Shown here: piece by piece, positions 36,197-46,957 of the stretch
Position numbering within the stretch: position 1 is the stretch's first letter
Layout of the letters: every line of letters starts with the position of its first letter
DNA from: Bacillus thuringiensis
GTDB lineage: Bacteria > Bacillota > Bacilli > Bacillales > Bacillaceae_G
DNA: 64,000 bases
Reading direction: 5' to 3'
Assembly: GCF_001182785.1 (NCBI RefSeq)
Contig: NZ_CP012099.1
Span: forward strand, 1,114,501-1,178,500
Translations under genes and position numbers: made by a program
The notes under the pieces: model-generated
Seen by the model: the letters and a program-made list of their open reading frames with translations, nothing else
Told to the model about the DNA's origin: nothing
Database searches by the model: none

Positions 36197-36376
36197 ATGG
36201 GACAAAATCGCAGGTTTCGTTCTGGACAAAAAGCGCCAAATGATGGGGTTTATGTAGAAATTGGTGAAACGGGAAGTATGGTGAAAAATCCGCAAATGGT
36301 ACAATTAACTGCCGGTGAAAAGTTTCCAGATAATACGAATCATAACCGTCAGTGGACATATAAAAGAAAACCGTAA
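36197..36376 (+). CDS. yjzC: YjzC family protein
   Basis: A 59-residue protein, MGQNRRFRSGQKAPNDGVYV and a KFPDNTNHNRQWTYKRK end, the conserved YjzC pattern. It resembles a tiny zinc-free rubredoxin-like or stress peptide, with no known function. ATG 36197 follows GGAAGGAGAATGAAA; an ORF start at 36128 has no ribosome site. It lies upstream of clpB, as in B. subtilis. Confidence 0.82.
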   Translation: MGQNRRFRSGQKAPNDGVYVEIGETGSMVKNPQMVQLTAGEKFPDNTNHNRQWTYKRKP

Positions 36377-36379
36377 CAG

Positions 36380-36407
36380 AAGCCGCAATCTTTATTGCGG
36401 CTTTTTT
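36380..36407 (+). terminator. yjzC terminator
   Basis: AGCCGCAA, loop TCTTTA, TTGCGGCTTTTTT. Confidence 0.9.
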
Positions 36408-36513
36408 GTCATGACACATTATAATTTCATTTACCGCACTGTTTTGAGCAGCGTAATGAATGTTCCTGTTTTCTTTTTCCAATAATAAGTTTGAAAATAC
36501 ATAGGCAAAATTA

Positions 36514-36568
36514 TTGTATAAAAAAGTCAGTTGGCGTATAATCAAATCAAAGGTCAAAGAAAGTCAAA
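36514..36568 (+). promoter_or_regulatory. clpB promoter with CtsR operator
   Basis: -35 TTGTAT (36514-36519), 17 bases, -10 TATAAT (36537-36542). Immediately downstream GGTCAAAGAAAGTCAAA (36552-36568) matches the CtsR heptad repeat (A/G)GTCAAA-N3-(A/G)GTCAAA in full. CtsR would block initiation until heat or other stress releases it. Confidence 0.85.
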
Positions 36569-36587
36569 CTTTTGGAGGGCTGTAAAG

Positions 36588-39188
36588 ATGGACTTAAATC
36601 AAATGACAACAAAAACACAAGAGGCGATTATGAGTGCCCAATCTTTAGCGGTATCTCATCATCACCAAGAGGTGGATACTGTTCATCTATTACTTGCATT
36701 ATTAGAAGAGCAAGATGGATTAGCGGTACGTATATTTCAAAAAATGAATGTTGATATAGAAGCGTTAAAGCAAGGTGCTGAAAGCTTAATTAAAAAGAAA
36801 CCTTCTGTAACGGGAAGCGGTGCAGAAGTTGGAAAATTGTATGTAAAGAGCGCTCTGCAACAACTGCTTGTAAGAGCAGGGAAAGAAGCAGAAAAACTGC
36901 AGGATGATTACATTTCAGTAGAACATGTATTGCTTGCTTTTTCTGAAGAAAAAGGCGATATAAATCAATTATTTACAACATTGCATATTACGAAAGATAA
37001 CTTATTACAGTCTTTAATGACAGTTCGGGGGAATCAAAGAGTGACTAGTCAAAATCCAGAAGCAACTTATGAAGCGTTAGAAAAATATGGCCGTGATTTA
37101 GTGGCAGAAGTGAGAGCCGGGAAAATTGATCCTGTTATCGGCCGAGATAGTGAAATTCGACGCGTTATCCGCATTCTTTCACGTAAAACGAAAAACAATC
37201 CTGTTTTAATTGGGGAGCCAGGTGTTGGTAAAACAGCAATCGTTGAAGGATTAGCACAGCGTATTGTGAAAAAGGATGTACCTGAAGGATTGAAAGATAG
37301 AACGATTTTTGCGTTAGATATGAGTGCGCTCGTAGCTGGTGCGAAATTCCGTGGTGAGTTCGAAGAGCGTCTGCAAGCTGTATTAAATGAAATTAAAAAG
37401 AGTGAAGGACGCATTTTATTATTCATTGATGAACTTCATACAATTGTTGGTGCTGGTAAAACAGAAGGTGCAATGGATGCAGGGAATATGTTAAAACCGA
37501 TGCTTGCGCGTGGTGAACTGCATTGTATCGGGGCGACAACGTTAGATGAATATCGTAAATATATTGAAAAAGATCCAGCGCTAGAAAGACGTTTCCAACA
37601 AGTATTAGCAGAAGAACCAACTGTTGAAGATACAATCTCAATTTTACGTGGATTAAAAGAACGCTTTGAAATTTATCACGGTGTAAATATTCATGACCGA
37701 GCGATTGTAGCAGCGTCAGTTTTATCAGATCGATATATTTCAGATCGCTTCTTACCGGATAAAGCAATTGACCTTGTTGACGAAGCATGCGCAACAATTC
37801 GTACAGAAATTGATTCTATGCCGACAGAATTAGATGAAGTAACGCGTCGTATTATGCAGTTAGAAATTGAGGAAGCAGCTCTTGGAAAAGAAACGGATCG
37901 TGGTAGCCAAGAGCGCCTAAAAACATTGCAACGTGAATTATCGGATTTAAAAGAAGTTGCAAGTGGTATGAGAGCGAAATGGGAGAAAGAAAAAGAAGAC
38001 ATTCACAAAGTTCGTGACTTACGTGAACATTTAGAACGTTTGCGCCGTGAATTAGAAGAAGCAGAAGGTAATTACGATTTAAATAAAGCAGCCGAACTTC
38101 GTCACGGGAAAATTCCTGCAATCGAAAAAGAATTAAAAGAAGCGGAAGAAATGGGCGCGCATAATAAACAAGAAAATCGTTTATTACGTGAGGAAGTAAG
38201 TGAAGAAGAAATTGCAGATATTGTTTCACGCTGGACTGGTATTCCTGTTGCTAAACTTGTTGAAGGAGAACGCGAGAAATTACTACGCTTAGAGCAAATC
38301 TTATCAGAGCGTGTCATCGGACAAGAGGAAGCAGTAAGCTTAGTATCAGACGCGGTTCTTCGTGCTCGCGCTGGTATTAAAGACCCGAATCGTCCAATTG
38401 GTTCCTTCATTTTCTTAGGCCCTACGGGTGTTGGTAAAACAGAACTTGCAAAAACGTTAGCGCAGTCTTTATTCGATAGTGAAGAGCAAATGATTCGTAT
38501 TGACATGTCTGAGTATATGGAGAAACACGCAGTGTCACGCTTAATTGGTGCACCTCCTGGATATGTAGGATATGAAGAAGGCGGTCAATTAACAGAAGCG
38601 GTAAGACGTAAACCATATTCCGTTATTTTATTAGATGAAATTGAAAAAGCACATCCAGAAGTATTCAATATTTTATTACAAATGTTAGATGATGGACGCA
38701 TTACAGATTCGCAAGGTCGTACAGTGGACTTTAAAAACACAGTTATTATTATGACTTCAAATATTGGATCTGCTCATTTACTAGACGGATTAGAAGAAGA
38801 TGGTTCGATTAAAGAGGAATCAAGAGACCTTGTAATGGGGCAATTAAGAGGGCATTTCCGCCCTGAATTTTTAAACCGTGTTGATGAAATTATTTTATTC
38901 AAACCTCTTACAACGAATGAAATTAAAGGCATTGTTGATAAAATTGTAAAAGAATTACAAGGTCGTCTAGCTGACCGTCACATTACAGTAGAATTAACAG
39001 ATGCAGCAAAAGAATTTGTTGTAGAAGCTGGTTTCGATCCAATGTACGGAGCTCGTCCGTTAAAACGATACGTACAACGTCAAGTGGAAACGAAATTAGC
39101 AAGAGAATTAATTGCAGGAACAATTACTGACAATTGTCACGTAGTTGTTGATGTAGAAAATAACGAATTAGTCGTTCATGTGAAATAA
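36588..39188 (+). CDS. clpB: ATP-dependent disaggregase ClpB
   Basis: An 866-residue Hsp100 protein. Order: Clp N domain (1-~145), first AAA+ module with Walker [14 protein letters not shown], middle coiled-coil (~400-525, EELEEAEGN region), second AAA+ module with [13 protein letters not shown], and the C-terminal D2 domain ([15 protein letters not shown]). It has no ClpP-binding loop pattern of ClpC and with DnaK resolves aggregates. ATG 36588 follows TTTGGAGGGCTGTAAAG; the TTG-led extension from 36531 has no ribosome site and crosses the CtsR operator. B. subtilis 168 lacks clpB, so this is a B. cereus-type insertion in the yjzC-yjzD interval. Confidence 0.96.
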   Translation: MDLNQMTTKTQEAIMSAQSLAVSHHHQEVDTVHLLLALLEEQDGLAVRIFQKMNVDIEALKQGAESLIKKKPSVTGSGAEVGKLYVKSALQQLLVRAGKEAEKLQDDYISVEHVLLAFSEEKGDINQLFTTLHITKDNLLQSLMTVRGNQRVTSQNPEATYEALEKYGRDLVAEVRAGKIDPVIGRDSEIRRVIRILSRKTKNNPVLIGEPGVGKTAIVEGLAQRIVKKDVPEGLKDRTIFALDMSALVAGAKFRGEFEERLQAVLNEIKKSEGRILLFIDELHTIVGAGKTEGAMDAGNMLKPMLARGELHCIGATTLDEYRKYIEKDPALERRFQQVLAEEPTVEDTISILRGLKERFEIYHGVNIHDRAIVAASVLSDRYISDRFLPDKAIDLVDEACATIRTEIDSMPTELDEVTRRIMQLEIEEAALGKETDRGSQERLKTLQRELSDLKEVASGMRAKWEKEKEDIHKVRDLREHLERLRRELEEAEGNYDLNKAAELRHGKIPAIEKELKEAEEMGAHNKQENRLLREEVSEEEIADIVSRWTGIPVAKLVEGEREKLLRLEQILSERVIGQEEAVSLVSDAVLRARAGIKDPNRPIGSFIFLGPTGVGKTELAKTLAQSLFDSEEQMIRIDMSEYMEKHAVSRLIGAPPGYVGYEEGGQLTEAVRRKPYSVILLDEIEKAHPEVFNILLQMLDDGRITDSQGRTVDFKNTVIIMTSNIGSAHLLDGLEEDGSIKEESRDLVMGQLRGHFRPEFLNRVDEIILFKPLTTNEIKGIVDKIVKELQGRLADRHITVELTDAAKEFVVEAGFDPMYGARPLKRYVQRQVETKLARELIAGTITDNCHVVVDVENNELVVHVK

Positions 39189-39192
39189 AAAT

Positions 39193-39227
39193 AAAAAGAG
39201 TTCGGATAAAATCCGGACTCTTTTTTT
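39193..39227. terminator. clpB terminator
   Basis: AAAAAGAGTTCGGAT, AAA, ATCCGGACTCTTTTTTT; shared with the converging yjzD. Confidence 0.92.
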
Positions 39228-39408
39228 AGTGTTGTTCTACTGGCTCGTTTGGAATTGCAGCTGAAATTGCTAGTACTAATACAGCAAGAACAACTGAGAA
39301 AATAGACGCTTGGTTAAAGTCGTATGTACCGCCAGTCATAGAGCCGATTACATAGCTCATCATATGTACAAGTAAGAACGACCAAATTAATGCCCAAATG
39401 AAACGCAT
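39226..39408 (-). CDS. yjzD: YjzD family (DUF2929) membrane protein
   Basis: A 60-residue protein with two membrane helices (~5-25 and 34-52), matching DUF2929/YjzD: MRFIWALIWSFLLVHMMSYV and an acidic PNEPVEQH end. Function unknown. AGAGGTGTAAAAT precedes the ATG. Confidence 0.82.
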   Translation of the reverse strand: MRFIWALIWSFLLVHMMSYVIGSMTGGTYDFNQASIFSVVLAVLVLAISAAIPNEPVEQH

Positions 39409-39564
39409 ATTTTACACCTCTATTCGTTCAATCTGTCCTTATTGTAACACAATTGAAAAAAGAATATAGAAAAATATTTGTAGATTTTTCAACGCAAATT
39501 TGCATTCCGTTCATACATTATAAAAGAGTGGTTTTATATGTTTAGAAAATAAGGCGGGGGAAAA

Positions 39565-40299
39565 ATGAGTATTACGGAACGTTTTTTTTACTTAGAAAAA
39601 GAACCATGTGTTATTTATTTACCGGAGAAGCCAAATGGATTTTCTGTTATGCTCCTCGGTGATTATAACTACTTTATTGAGAATGGTACAAGTTTATGGA
39701 CGCAACATGCGGGTAAATCTTATTTCTTACATGGTCTTATTGAGCAAGGCTACACGGTCTTTTCCTCTAATTTATACGGAAGACATTGGGGAAACGATCA
39801 ATCTGTTCGTCTGGCAAAACGTTTATATGATGTTGTTTTGAGAAAAGAGACGTTAAATGCGAAAATGCACATTATGGCAGATGGTATGGGAGCGCTTGTG
39901 GCACTTGAAATGATGAACAAATATCCTGAATGTATTCGTTCTGTTGTTATGTTAAATCCGTGTTTAGATTTACCAGAATATGTGAGTTTTGAGAAAGAGC
40001 ATAAGTTTTTTTACAAGAGACTCGTGAAGGAATTAAGTTTGGCGTATGATTCCAAAGAAGAAGAATTAGAATTAAAAATAAATAAGAAATCATTTACGCT
40101 TCTTCCATCTTGTGTACCTGTTAAAATTTTTGTATCAACACAAGAAAAAAGAGGGAGAAAACAACAGTTGCGTAAATATGAGAAAATGAGGCAATTAAAT
40201 CAATGTGATACTTCTGTCTTGTTCCATCTGCAAGATGTGAAATATAAAATGGTTAGGCAAACGACCGATTTCTTTAAAAAATATGAAGAAGAATTGTGA
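39565..40299 (+). CDS. alpha/beta-hydrolase-like protein (YjaU type)
   Basis: A 244-residue protein with an alpha/beta hydrolase-like layout (VMLLGDYNYF, NMYGRHWGND region, MADGMGALVALEMMNKYPE). The nucleophile elbow reads ADGMG where active hydrolases have GxSxG: the Ser is replaced by Gly or Met, so catalysis by the usual triad is doubtful. GGCGGGGGAAAA precedes the ATG. Placement between yjzD and yjaV points to YjaU. Function unknown. Confidence 0.7.
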   Translation: MSITERFFYLEKEPCVIYLPEKPNGFSVMLLGDYNYFIENGTSLWTQHAGKSYFLHGLIEQGYTVFSSNLYGRHWGNDQSVRLAKRLYDVVLRKETLNAKMHIMADGMGALVALEMMNKYPECIRSVVMLNPCLDLPEYVSFEKEHKFFYKRLVKELSLAYDSKEEELELKINKKSFTLLPSCVPVKIFVSTQEKRGRKQQLRKYEKMRQLNQCDTSVLFHLQDVKYKMVRQTTDFFKKYEEEL

Positions 40300-40355
40300 A
40301 GCTCCCATATACATAAATGAGGAGCTATTTGCTTCAGAGGGAAAGGGTTGGTGGT

Positions 40356-41207
40356 ATGGAACGCGTGCTGATAATAGGTGCACTTACGTTTGTAGGTTAT
40401 CACCTTGTGAATAAAATGATCGCAGAAGAAGTAGAAGTGTATGGTCTTGATTTTGATGAATTCGATAGTATGACCAAAATTAATGAAGAGAAGTTATTGT
40501 TAATTGGGCGAAATGCGTTATTTACGTATTATTCGATAAGAGATGAAGATGGATGGAGATCGGTAGAGGAAGAGAGATTCGATACTGTCTACTTTTGCTT
40601 ATATGAGCCAAATCAGCAATGTGGATTTCGGAATGAAAGAGTCATATTACAATATTTAAAGCGAATTATAAGAATGTGTGAAGAACAAAAAGTGAAGTTA
40701 AATTTAATTTCTTCTATTGAAGTAAGTAGTACAGGTGAATCCGAAAATAAGCGCCTATTTTTGAAAGTAGAAGAAGGATTGAAAAAAGGGAATTTAAAAT
40801 ATAGTGTATTTCGAGTTCCTACATTATATGGACCGTGGCAACCATCCTTTATGATGTATCATCAGCTCATTTTATCAGAATTAGACGAGAAAGAGTGCCG
40901 TTGTACGAGTGAGGAAAAAGGAAGTGATTTGCTTTACATTGAAGATGTATGTGAATACTTATGGGAGAATGGAACGAACGGGGCGCATCTTGGTATATAC
41001 AATTTACTTAGTGGTAAACAGTCATTATGGGAAAAAGGTATGAATCTTTTACGCGCGGATGATAAAGTAAATAAAAATAATAATAATAATGAAATAAGAG
41101 ATGAGGCTATTGAAGTCATTTCGATAAAAAGAAATACTCCGTTAGAATACGGTTTAAATAAGCAACTGGCACACATGAAAAAATATAAAGAGTTATACGA
41201 AGAGTAG
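40356..41207 (+). CDS. NAD-dependent epimerase/dehydratase-like protein (YjaV type)
   Basis: A 283-residue Rossmann-fold protein of the extended SDR type. The nucleotide loop is degenerate (VLIIGALTFVGYHLVNKM rather than GGxGxxG), and the usual Tyr-x3-Lys is not obvious, so it may be non-catalytic. RVPTLYGPWQPSFMMY is typical of the family. ATG 40356 has GGGTTGGTGGT before it; an ORF start at 40317 lies in a hairpin (AGCTCC/GGAGCT, 40301-40326). It follows the YjaU-like gene by 56 bases. Confidence 0.7.
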   Translation: MERVLIIGALTFVGYHLVNKMIAEEVEVYGLDFDEFDSMTKINEEKLLLIGRNALFTYYSIRDEDGWRSVEEERFDTVYFCLYEPNQQCGFRNERVILQYLKRIIRMCEEQKVKLNLISSIEVSSTGESENKRLFLKVEEGLKKGNLKYSVFRVPTLYGPWQPSFMMYHQLILSELDEKECRCTSEEKGSDLLYIEDVCEYLWENGTNGAHLGIYNLLSGKQSLWEKGMNLLRADDKVNKNNNNNEIRDEAIEVISIKRNTPLEYGLNKQLAHMKKYKELYEE

Positions 41208-41261
41208 CACGCGTGTTACACTATTGTATGTGAAAGTTTTAATGGAGAGGAAGAGTATAAT

Positions 41262-41438
41262 ATGAACGAAAAAAGCATGCAGTTTTTACAAATCGCAATG
41301 AAGCATTTACCAGAAGCAAAGGCAATTTTAGATGATAACGGAATTGCACTTGATATGGAGAAGGCACAGCCGGTGTTAGAATTGTTAATGAAAGTTATGA
41401 ACGAAGCTTATGAGCTTGGGAAAGCAGATAAAGAATAA
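41262..41438 (+). CDS. comZ: late competence regulator ComZ
   Basis: A 58-residue protein matching ComZ: MNEKSMQFLQIAMKHLPEAK and a helical LELLMKVMNEAYELGKAD end. In B. subtilis ComZ, co-transcribed with med, dampens comG expression. AATGGAGAGGAAGAG precedes the ATG. The gene is too short for default length cut-offs. The upstream neighbour here is the YjaV-like gene, and no med is seen. Confidence 0.82.
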   Translation: MNEKSMQFLQIAMKHLPEAKAILDDNGIALDMEKAQPVLELLMKVMNEAYELGKADKE

Positions 41439-41461
41439 AATCCGTCTTTTTTGATGGAGGA

Positions 41462-41500
41462 GAGGCTCGAATCGTGAGTAGAAGCGGTTCGGGCCTTTTT
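41462..41500 (+). terminator. comZ terminator
   Basis: AGGCTCGAATCG pairs with CGGTTCGGGCCT (G-U tolerated), then five Ts. Confidence 0.8.
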
Positions 41501-41596
41501 ATTTGGAATGAAATACGAAAAGGTATGATTCTGTTTCTTTTAATGAAAAATAAAGTGGATAATGCGTTAGCTTTCTGTTTTATGCGAAATATATTC

Positions 41597-41641
41597 TAGA
41601 CAAAAATACATTTATGTTTTAAAATTAGTACCAAGTCATAA
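41597..41641 (+). promoter_or_regulatory. fabH promoter with FapR-like operator
   Basis: TAGACA (41597-41602), 17 bases, TAAAAT (41620-41625). TTAGTACCAAGTCATAA (41625-41641) follows: its left half is the FapR consensus TTAGTACC and the right half is one step from TACTAA. FapR is the malonyl-CoA-sensing repressor of fatty acid genes, known to act on fabHA-fabF in B. subtilis. Confidence 0.75.
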
Positions 41642-41669
41642 TAATTGATATAAAACGGAGGGCTGCGAT

Positions 41670-42602
41670 GTGAACGTGGGCATTTTAGGGATCGGAAGAT
41701 ATGTGCCAGAAAAAGTAGTCACAAATCACGATTTAGAGAAAATAATGGAAACATCCGATGAATGGATTCGTACGAGAACGGGAATTGCAGAAAGACGCAT
41801 TGCCGATGATACAATAGATACTTCATATATGGCCGTAGAGGCTTCTAAAAAAGCACTTGAAGATGCAGGAATTAACGGAGAGGATATCGATCTGATTTTA
41901 GTAGCGACAGTAACACCAGATCGTGCTTTTCCAGCAGTTGCTTGTGTAATTCAAGAAGCAATAGGAGCGAAACATGCAGCTGCAATGGATTTAAGTGCAG
42001 CATGTGCTGGCTTTATGTACGGAATGATTACAGCGCAGCAATTTATTCAAACAGGAACTTATAAAAATGTATTAGTAGTTGGTAGTGATAAACTATCTAA
42101 AATTGTAGACTGGAACGATCGAAATACAGCAGTACTATTTGGAGACGGAGCCGGTGCTATCGTAATGGGAGCTGTTTCAGAAGGTAAAGGCGTTCTATCT
42201 TTTGAATTAGGAGCAGACGGAAGTGGCGGCAAGCACCTTTATCAAGACGAGTATGTTATGATGAATGGCAGAGAAGTGTTTAAATTTGCCGTTCGTCAAC
42301 TTGGTGATTCTTGTCTTCGCGTTTTAGATAAAGCTGGTCTTACGAAAGAAGATGTAGATTTCTTAGTACCGCATCAAGCAAACATTCGTATTATGGAATC
42401 TGCAAGAGAGAGGTTAAATTTACCACAAGAAAAAATGAGTATGACAATTGAGAAGTTCGGTAATACATCAGCTTCTTCAATTCCGATTGCAATGGTAGAG
42501 GAATTGCAAAACGGACGTATTCAAGACGGTGATTTAATTATACTTGTTGGTTTTGGCGGCGGATTAACATGGGGAGCAGTCGCTCTTCGTTGGGGTAAAT
42601 AA
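41670..42602 (+). CDS. fabH: 3-oxoacyl-ACP synthase III
   Basis: A 310-residue initiating ketoacyl-ACP synthase. It condenses branched or straight acyl-CoA with malonyl-ACP. Triad residues: Cys in [12 protein letters not shown] (~112), His in [11 protein letters not shown] (~237) and Asn in GNTSASSIP (~267). GTG start at 41670 after CGGAGGGCTGCGAT; an overlapping ATG at 41668 is out of frame. Followed by fabF 31 bases on, the fabHA-fabF order of B. subtilis. Confidence 0.95.
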   Translation: MNVGILGIGRYVPEKVVTNHDLEKIMETSDEWIRTRTGIAERRIADDTIDTSYMAVEASKKALEDAGINGEDIDLILVATVTPDRAFPAVACVIQEAIGAKHAAAMDLSAACAGFMYGMITAQQFIQTGTYKNVLVVGSDKLSKIVDWNDRNTAVLFGDGAGAIVMGAVSEGKGVLSFELGADGSGGKHLYQDEYVMMNGREVFKFAVRQLGDSCLRVLDKAGLTKEDVDFLVPHQANIRIMESARERLNLPQEKMSMTIEKFGNTSASSIPIAMVEELQNGRIQDGDLIILVGFGGGLTWGAVALRWGK

Positions 42603-42633
42603 GGACTGAGAGAAAAAAAGGAGTGTATTTTGT

Positions 42634-43872
42634 ATGGAAAAAAAGAGGGTCGTAATTACAGGACTAGGAGCTGTTACACCGGTCGGAACAGATGTTGAAA
42701 CAGCATGGGAAAACATTAAAAAGGGTGTATCTGGAATCGGGCGACTTACAAGAATTGATCCAGAACTATTTCCAGCAAAAGTAGCAGCGGAAATTAACGA
42801 CTTTGAAGTCGAGAAATATATTGATAAAAAAGAAGCGCGCCGTATGGACCGCTTTACACAATATGCAGTAGCAGCAGCGAAAATGGCAGTTGCAGATGCA
42901 AAGCTTGAAATTACAGAAGAAAACGGACCTCGAATTGGTGTATGGATTGGATCTGGTATTGGCGGTATGGAAACATACGAAGAACAATTTAAGATTTTTA
43001 CTGAGAAAGGCCCGCGCCGCGTGAGCCCATTCTTCGTGCCAATGATGATTCCAGATATGGCAGCAGGTCAAGTATCAATCGCAACAGGAGCAAAAGGAAT
43101 TAACACTTGTTCTGTAACGGCTTGTGCATCTGGTGCAAACTCAATTGGTGATGCATTTAAAGCAATTCAGCGTGGTGATGCTGATGCAATGATTACAGGC
43201 GGAGCAGAAGCACCGCTAACAAGTATGGCATTCGCAGGATTTAGCTCAGCGAAAGCATTAACATTTAATGAAGACCCAGCAACGGCTTGCCGTCCATTTG
43301 ATAAAAACCGTAGCGGTTTCGTAATGGGTGAAGGTTCAGGGATTCTAATTCTTGAAGAATTAGAGCACGCATTAGCACGAGGTGCTCACATTTACGCGGA
43401 AATTGCTGGTTATGGTGCAACTGGAGATGCGTTCCATATTACAATGCCTGCTCCTGGTGGTGAAGGCGGAGTGCGTGCAATGCGTCAAGCTTTAGCTGAT
43501 GCAGGCCTACAGCCAGAAGATATTGATTACATTAATGCGCATGGTACAAGTACGGATGCGAATGAAAAATATGAAACGATGGCAATTAAAGAAACTTTCG
43601 GTGAGCACGCGTATAAAGTAGCAATTAGCTCAACGAAATCAATGACAGGTCACTTATTAGGAGCAGCTGGTGCTGTTGAAGCGATTTTCTCTATTAAATC
43701 AATTACAGACGGAGTAATTCCTCCAACAATTAACTATGAGACACCAGATCCAGAATGTGACTTAGATTACGTACCGAATCAAGCGAGACATCAAGAAGTA
43801 AATGCAGTATTAAGTAACTCATTAGGATTCGGTGGTCATAACGCAGTGTTAGTATTTAAATCGTATAAATAA
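42634..43872 (+). CDS. fabF: 3-oxoacyl-ACP synthase II
   Basis: A 412-residue elongating ketoacyl-ACP synthase. Cys in [14 protein letters not shown] (~163), His in [11 protein letters not shown] (~303) and His in [14 protein letters not shown] (~340) form the active site. It extends the acyl chain in type II fatty acid synthesis. AAAAAAGGAGTG precedes the ATG. Shares the FapR-controlled promoter with fabH; a terminator follows. Confidence 0.96.
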   Translation: MEKKRVVITGLGAVTPVGTDVETAWENIKKGVSGIGRLTRIDPELFPAKVAAEINDFEVEKYIDKKEARRMDRFTQYAVAAAKMAVADAKLEITEENGPRIGVWIGSGIGGMETYEEQFKIFTEKGPRRVSPFFVPMMIPDMAAGQVSIATGAKGINTCSVTACASGANSIGDAFKAIQRGDADAMITGGAEAPLTSMAFAGFSSAKALTFNEDPATACRPFDKNRSGFVMGEGSGILILEELEHALARGAHIYAEIAGYGATGDAFHITMPAPGGEGGVRAMRQALADAGLQPEDIDYINAHGTSTDANEKYETMAIKETFGEHAYKVAISSTKSMTGHLLGAAGAVEAIFSIKSITDGVIPPTINYETPDPECDLDYVPNQARHQEVNAVLSNSLGFGGHNAVLVFKSYK

Positions 43873-43882
43873 TAGATGAAAT

Positions 43883-43925
43883 AAGGAGTTTTTCCGCAAT
43901 ATATTGCGAAAAAACTCCTTATTTA
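43883..43925 (+). terminator. fabHF operon terminator
   Basis: AAGGAGTTTTTCCGCAA pairs with TTGCGAAAAAACTCCTT around TATA. Confidence 0.92.
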
Positions 43926-43979
43926 TTTTTACGTCTTTTTCTCCTGTAGCATATACATAAGAAAAAAGGAGGGATAAAG

Positions 43980-44768
43980 ATGGGGGTTATTGAAACAGCT
44001 GAGTGGCTACATTTATATTATGGACGGCCAGAAAAACTTTGTGAGAAATTTACGAAGTATATTCCGTTGCCAAAAGAAAGGTTGTATCGCTTTTTAATTT
44101 CAAAAGGGATGTATCGTCCGGTCATGCGTGGGGAAAAGGAAATTAAAGAATTAGAGGAAAAGGAAATTTGGAAAGAGTTGAGCCTGGAGTATGATAAATT
44201 GAAAAATTGGTTGAAGGGTCCGGATGTCCCTGTCTTTATTTTATTATCAGATTCCTATAATCGAACTGTGCAAGAAGAGTATAACGGTAGGGCTGGATTA
44301 TCTATGCGTCATGTTATTTTCTTATTCGTATGTGGACGGAATTCGGTAGAAGAATTAAAAGTGTTATTGGCGCATGAATATCATCACATATGTAGGTTAC
44401 ATCAAATTGAGACGAAAGAAACAGAATATACATTACTTGATACGATGATTATGGAAGGGCTAGCTGAGCAAGCAGTGACGGAAAGATATTCAGAAAAAAA
44501 CAATGCACCGTGGACGGCGTATCTTTCAAAAGAAGAGGCTATTTATTATTGGAAAAATGTTGTACATGAAAGAATAAGTATAAAACGAGGAACAAGGGAA
44601 CATGACATCTTATTAAATGGATTTCACTCTTATCCGAAGATGCTTGGCTATGCGCTTGGATTTCATATTGTCAAAGATTGTGTAACTTTGGAAGGAGAAG
44701 ATACACTTTCTTTATTATCTATAGATGCAAAAGAAATATTGAATAAAGCAAATACATTTCATATATAA
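43980..44768 (+). CDS. yjaZ: YjaZ-type zinc protease (DUF2268)
   Basis: A 262-residue protein of the DUF2268 predicted Zn-protease family. The zincin motif is HEYHH (residues 132-136), and Glu159 in MIMEGLAEQ is a plausible third ligand. No signal peptide or membrane helix, so it should be cytoplasmic. AAAGGAGGGATAAAG precedes the ATG. It lies after fabF as in B. subtilis; substrate unknown. Confidence 0.86.
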   Translation: MGVIETAEWLHLYYGRPEKLCEKFTKYIPLPKERLYRFLISKGMYRPVMRGEKEIKELEEKEIWKELSLEYDKLKNWLKGPDVPVFILLSDSYNRTVQEEYNGRAGLSMRHVIFLFVCGRNSVEELKVLLAHEYHHICRLHQIETKETEYTLLDTMIMEGLAEQAVTERYSEKNNAPWTAYLSKEEAIYYWKNVVHERISIKRGTREHDILLNGFHSYPKMLGYALGFHIVKDCVTLEGEDTLSLLSIDAKEILNKANTFHI

Positions 44769-44799
44769 AAAAACAGGAGCTTGATTTCCTGTTTTTTTT
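44767..44799 (+). terminator. yjaZ terminator
   Basis: AAAAAAACAGGA, loop GCTTGAT, TTCCTGTTTTTTT. Confidence 0.9.
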
Positions 44800-44912
44800 A
44801 GTATTAATAGAAGAAAAAATAATAATTAGAATATATTTCCTTAAGTGGAATAAAGTTAAGCAAAAATGAACATAATGATTGGTACAAACAGTAGTGAAGT
44901 GAGGGGTAGTGA

Positions 44913-45659
44913 ATGTTATATCTACATGATGTATGGGTAAATTGGTTTGAAGGTGAAGAAAATGGGTATAACGTTTGTCATTTTTACGAATGGCGGAAAG
45001 ATGATACGATTGAGCTATTAGATCAAGTGCCATTATTAAAAGTAGATGCCACATTATATCATTACATCGAGAACGAATTGTTAGAGCTTCCGCAAAAAAT
45101 GCTGGAAGACGTACATCATAAGGCTTATATTCGTAAAAATCATGAACGTTTGCAGCAAGAGTATTGCTTTGTTGTTACAGATGGAAAAGGAATTATTGCG
45201 ATTGACACAATTGGTTACAATGTACCAATTCGCAAAAGCAGACTTATACCACGCCAAGAGCAGATGGTATATGAGATGGTAGAAAACGTACAAGCAGAAA
45301 AGTATGAGTTCCAAGTAGAAGAAACAGAAAAAGAACACCACATTTTATCACCATCGCCTTTCATTATGAATGGCTTGACTCGTAAAGAACGACAGCTAAA
45401 ACAATTATTATTTATGGCGTTAGATCAATTACATACAACGAAAAATACAGCAGAGATTCGCTATTGGTACACAGAGTGGGATCCATCAGCATATGGAACG
45501 GTTCAACATATGGAGTTCGAGGATATTTGGGCTAGACTGTATGATGAAGCGAAAGCTGGCTGGTCTGAGAAACATGAACAATTATGCGAGCGTCTCGTAA
45601 AAGGACAGCCATTTTTTGAAAAGTTATGGGAAATGGAAAATGAGCAAAAGGTAAATTAA
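44913..45659 (+). CDS. yjbA: YjbA family (UPF0736) protein
   Basis: A 248-residue soluble protein of the UPF0736/YjbA family, found in Bacillus, function unknown. It starts [20 protein letters not shown] and contains no catalytic motif that I recognise. GTGAGGGG is placed well for ATG 44913. It converges on trpS, as its B. subtilis ortholog neighbours trpS. Confidence 0.85.
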   Translation: MLYLHDVWVNWFEGEENGYNVCHFYEWRKDDTIELLDQVPLLKVDATLYHYIENELLELPQKMLEDVHHKAYIRKNHERLQQEYCFVVTDGKGIIAIDTIGYNVPIRKSRLIPRQEQMVYEMVENVQAEKYEFQVEETEKEHHILSPSPFIMNGLTRKERQLKQLLFMALDQLHTTKNTAEIRYWYTEWDPSAYGTVQHMEFEDIWARLYDEAKAGWSEKHEQLCERLVKGQPFFEKLWEMENEQKVN

Positions 45660-45683
45660 AAAACCGCCAATTGGCGGTTTTTT
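45658..45683 (+). terminator. yjbA terminator
   Basis: AAAAACCGCCAATTGGCGGTTTTTT class palindrome; stem of AAAACCGCC with GGCGGTTTT. Confidence 0.92.
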
Positions 45684-45691
45684 AATTTTGT

Positions 45692-45918
45692 AGAAATCCA
45701 GCTCCAGCAGCGAGCTCTTCGTGTCTAAGAACCTTCCGCATAAGAAGACAAAAAGCGTCTTCTATGTGAAAGAACCTTAGCCAGTCAGAGCTGAACGAGC
45801 CGCTTTCGCTTATATGAAATCCGGCTCCTAGTCCTTCGCGTCTAAGAACCTTCCCCACGAGAAGGTAAAAAGCACCTTCTGTGGGAAAGAACCCTAAGCA
45901 GTCGCCTCCGCTTTATAT
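45692..45918. repeat. two tandem ~110-base imperfect repeats with covarying hairpins
   Basis: Copy 1 (45692-45814) and copy 2 (45815-45918) share AGAAATCC-GCTCC, CG-GTCTAAGAACCTTCC, AAAAAGC, GAAAGAACC and a CGCTTTATAT-like end. In copy 1 CATAAGAAGAC pairs with GTCTTCTATG; in copy 2 CCCACGAGAAGGT pairs with ACCTTCTGTGGG. Bases change but pairing is kept, so the structure appears selected. It fits a known type of Bacillus intergenic repeat with GGAGGCG...GGAGC ends (on the minus strand), placed directly after trpS. Confidence 0.75.
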
Positions 45919-45919
45919 G

Positions 45920-46921
<1,002 letters not shown>

Positions 46922-46957
46922 CTAAAATAGAATGCGTGATGGGGGAAGAGAAGGCAA

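Noticed and set aside
36531..36587. Longer ClpB start (19 extra codons)
   Set aside because: It would translate the CtsR operator, has no ribosome site, and conserved ClpB begins at ATG 36588.
38102..38506. 134-codon minus-strand ORF inside clpB (and others at 37067-37797)
   Set aside because: Shadow ORFs opposite a highly conserved coding sequence.
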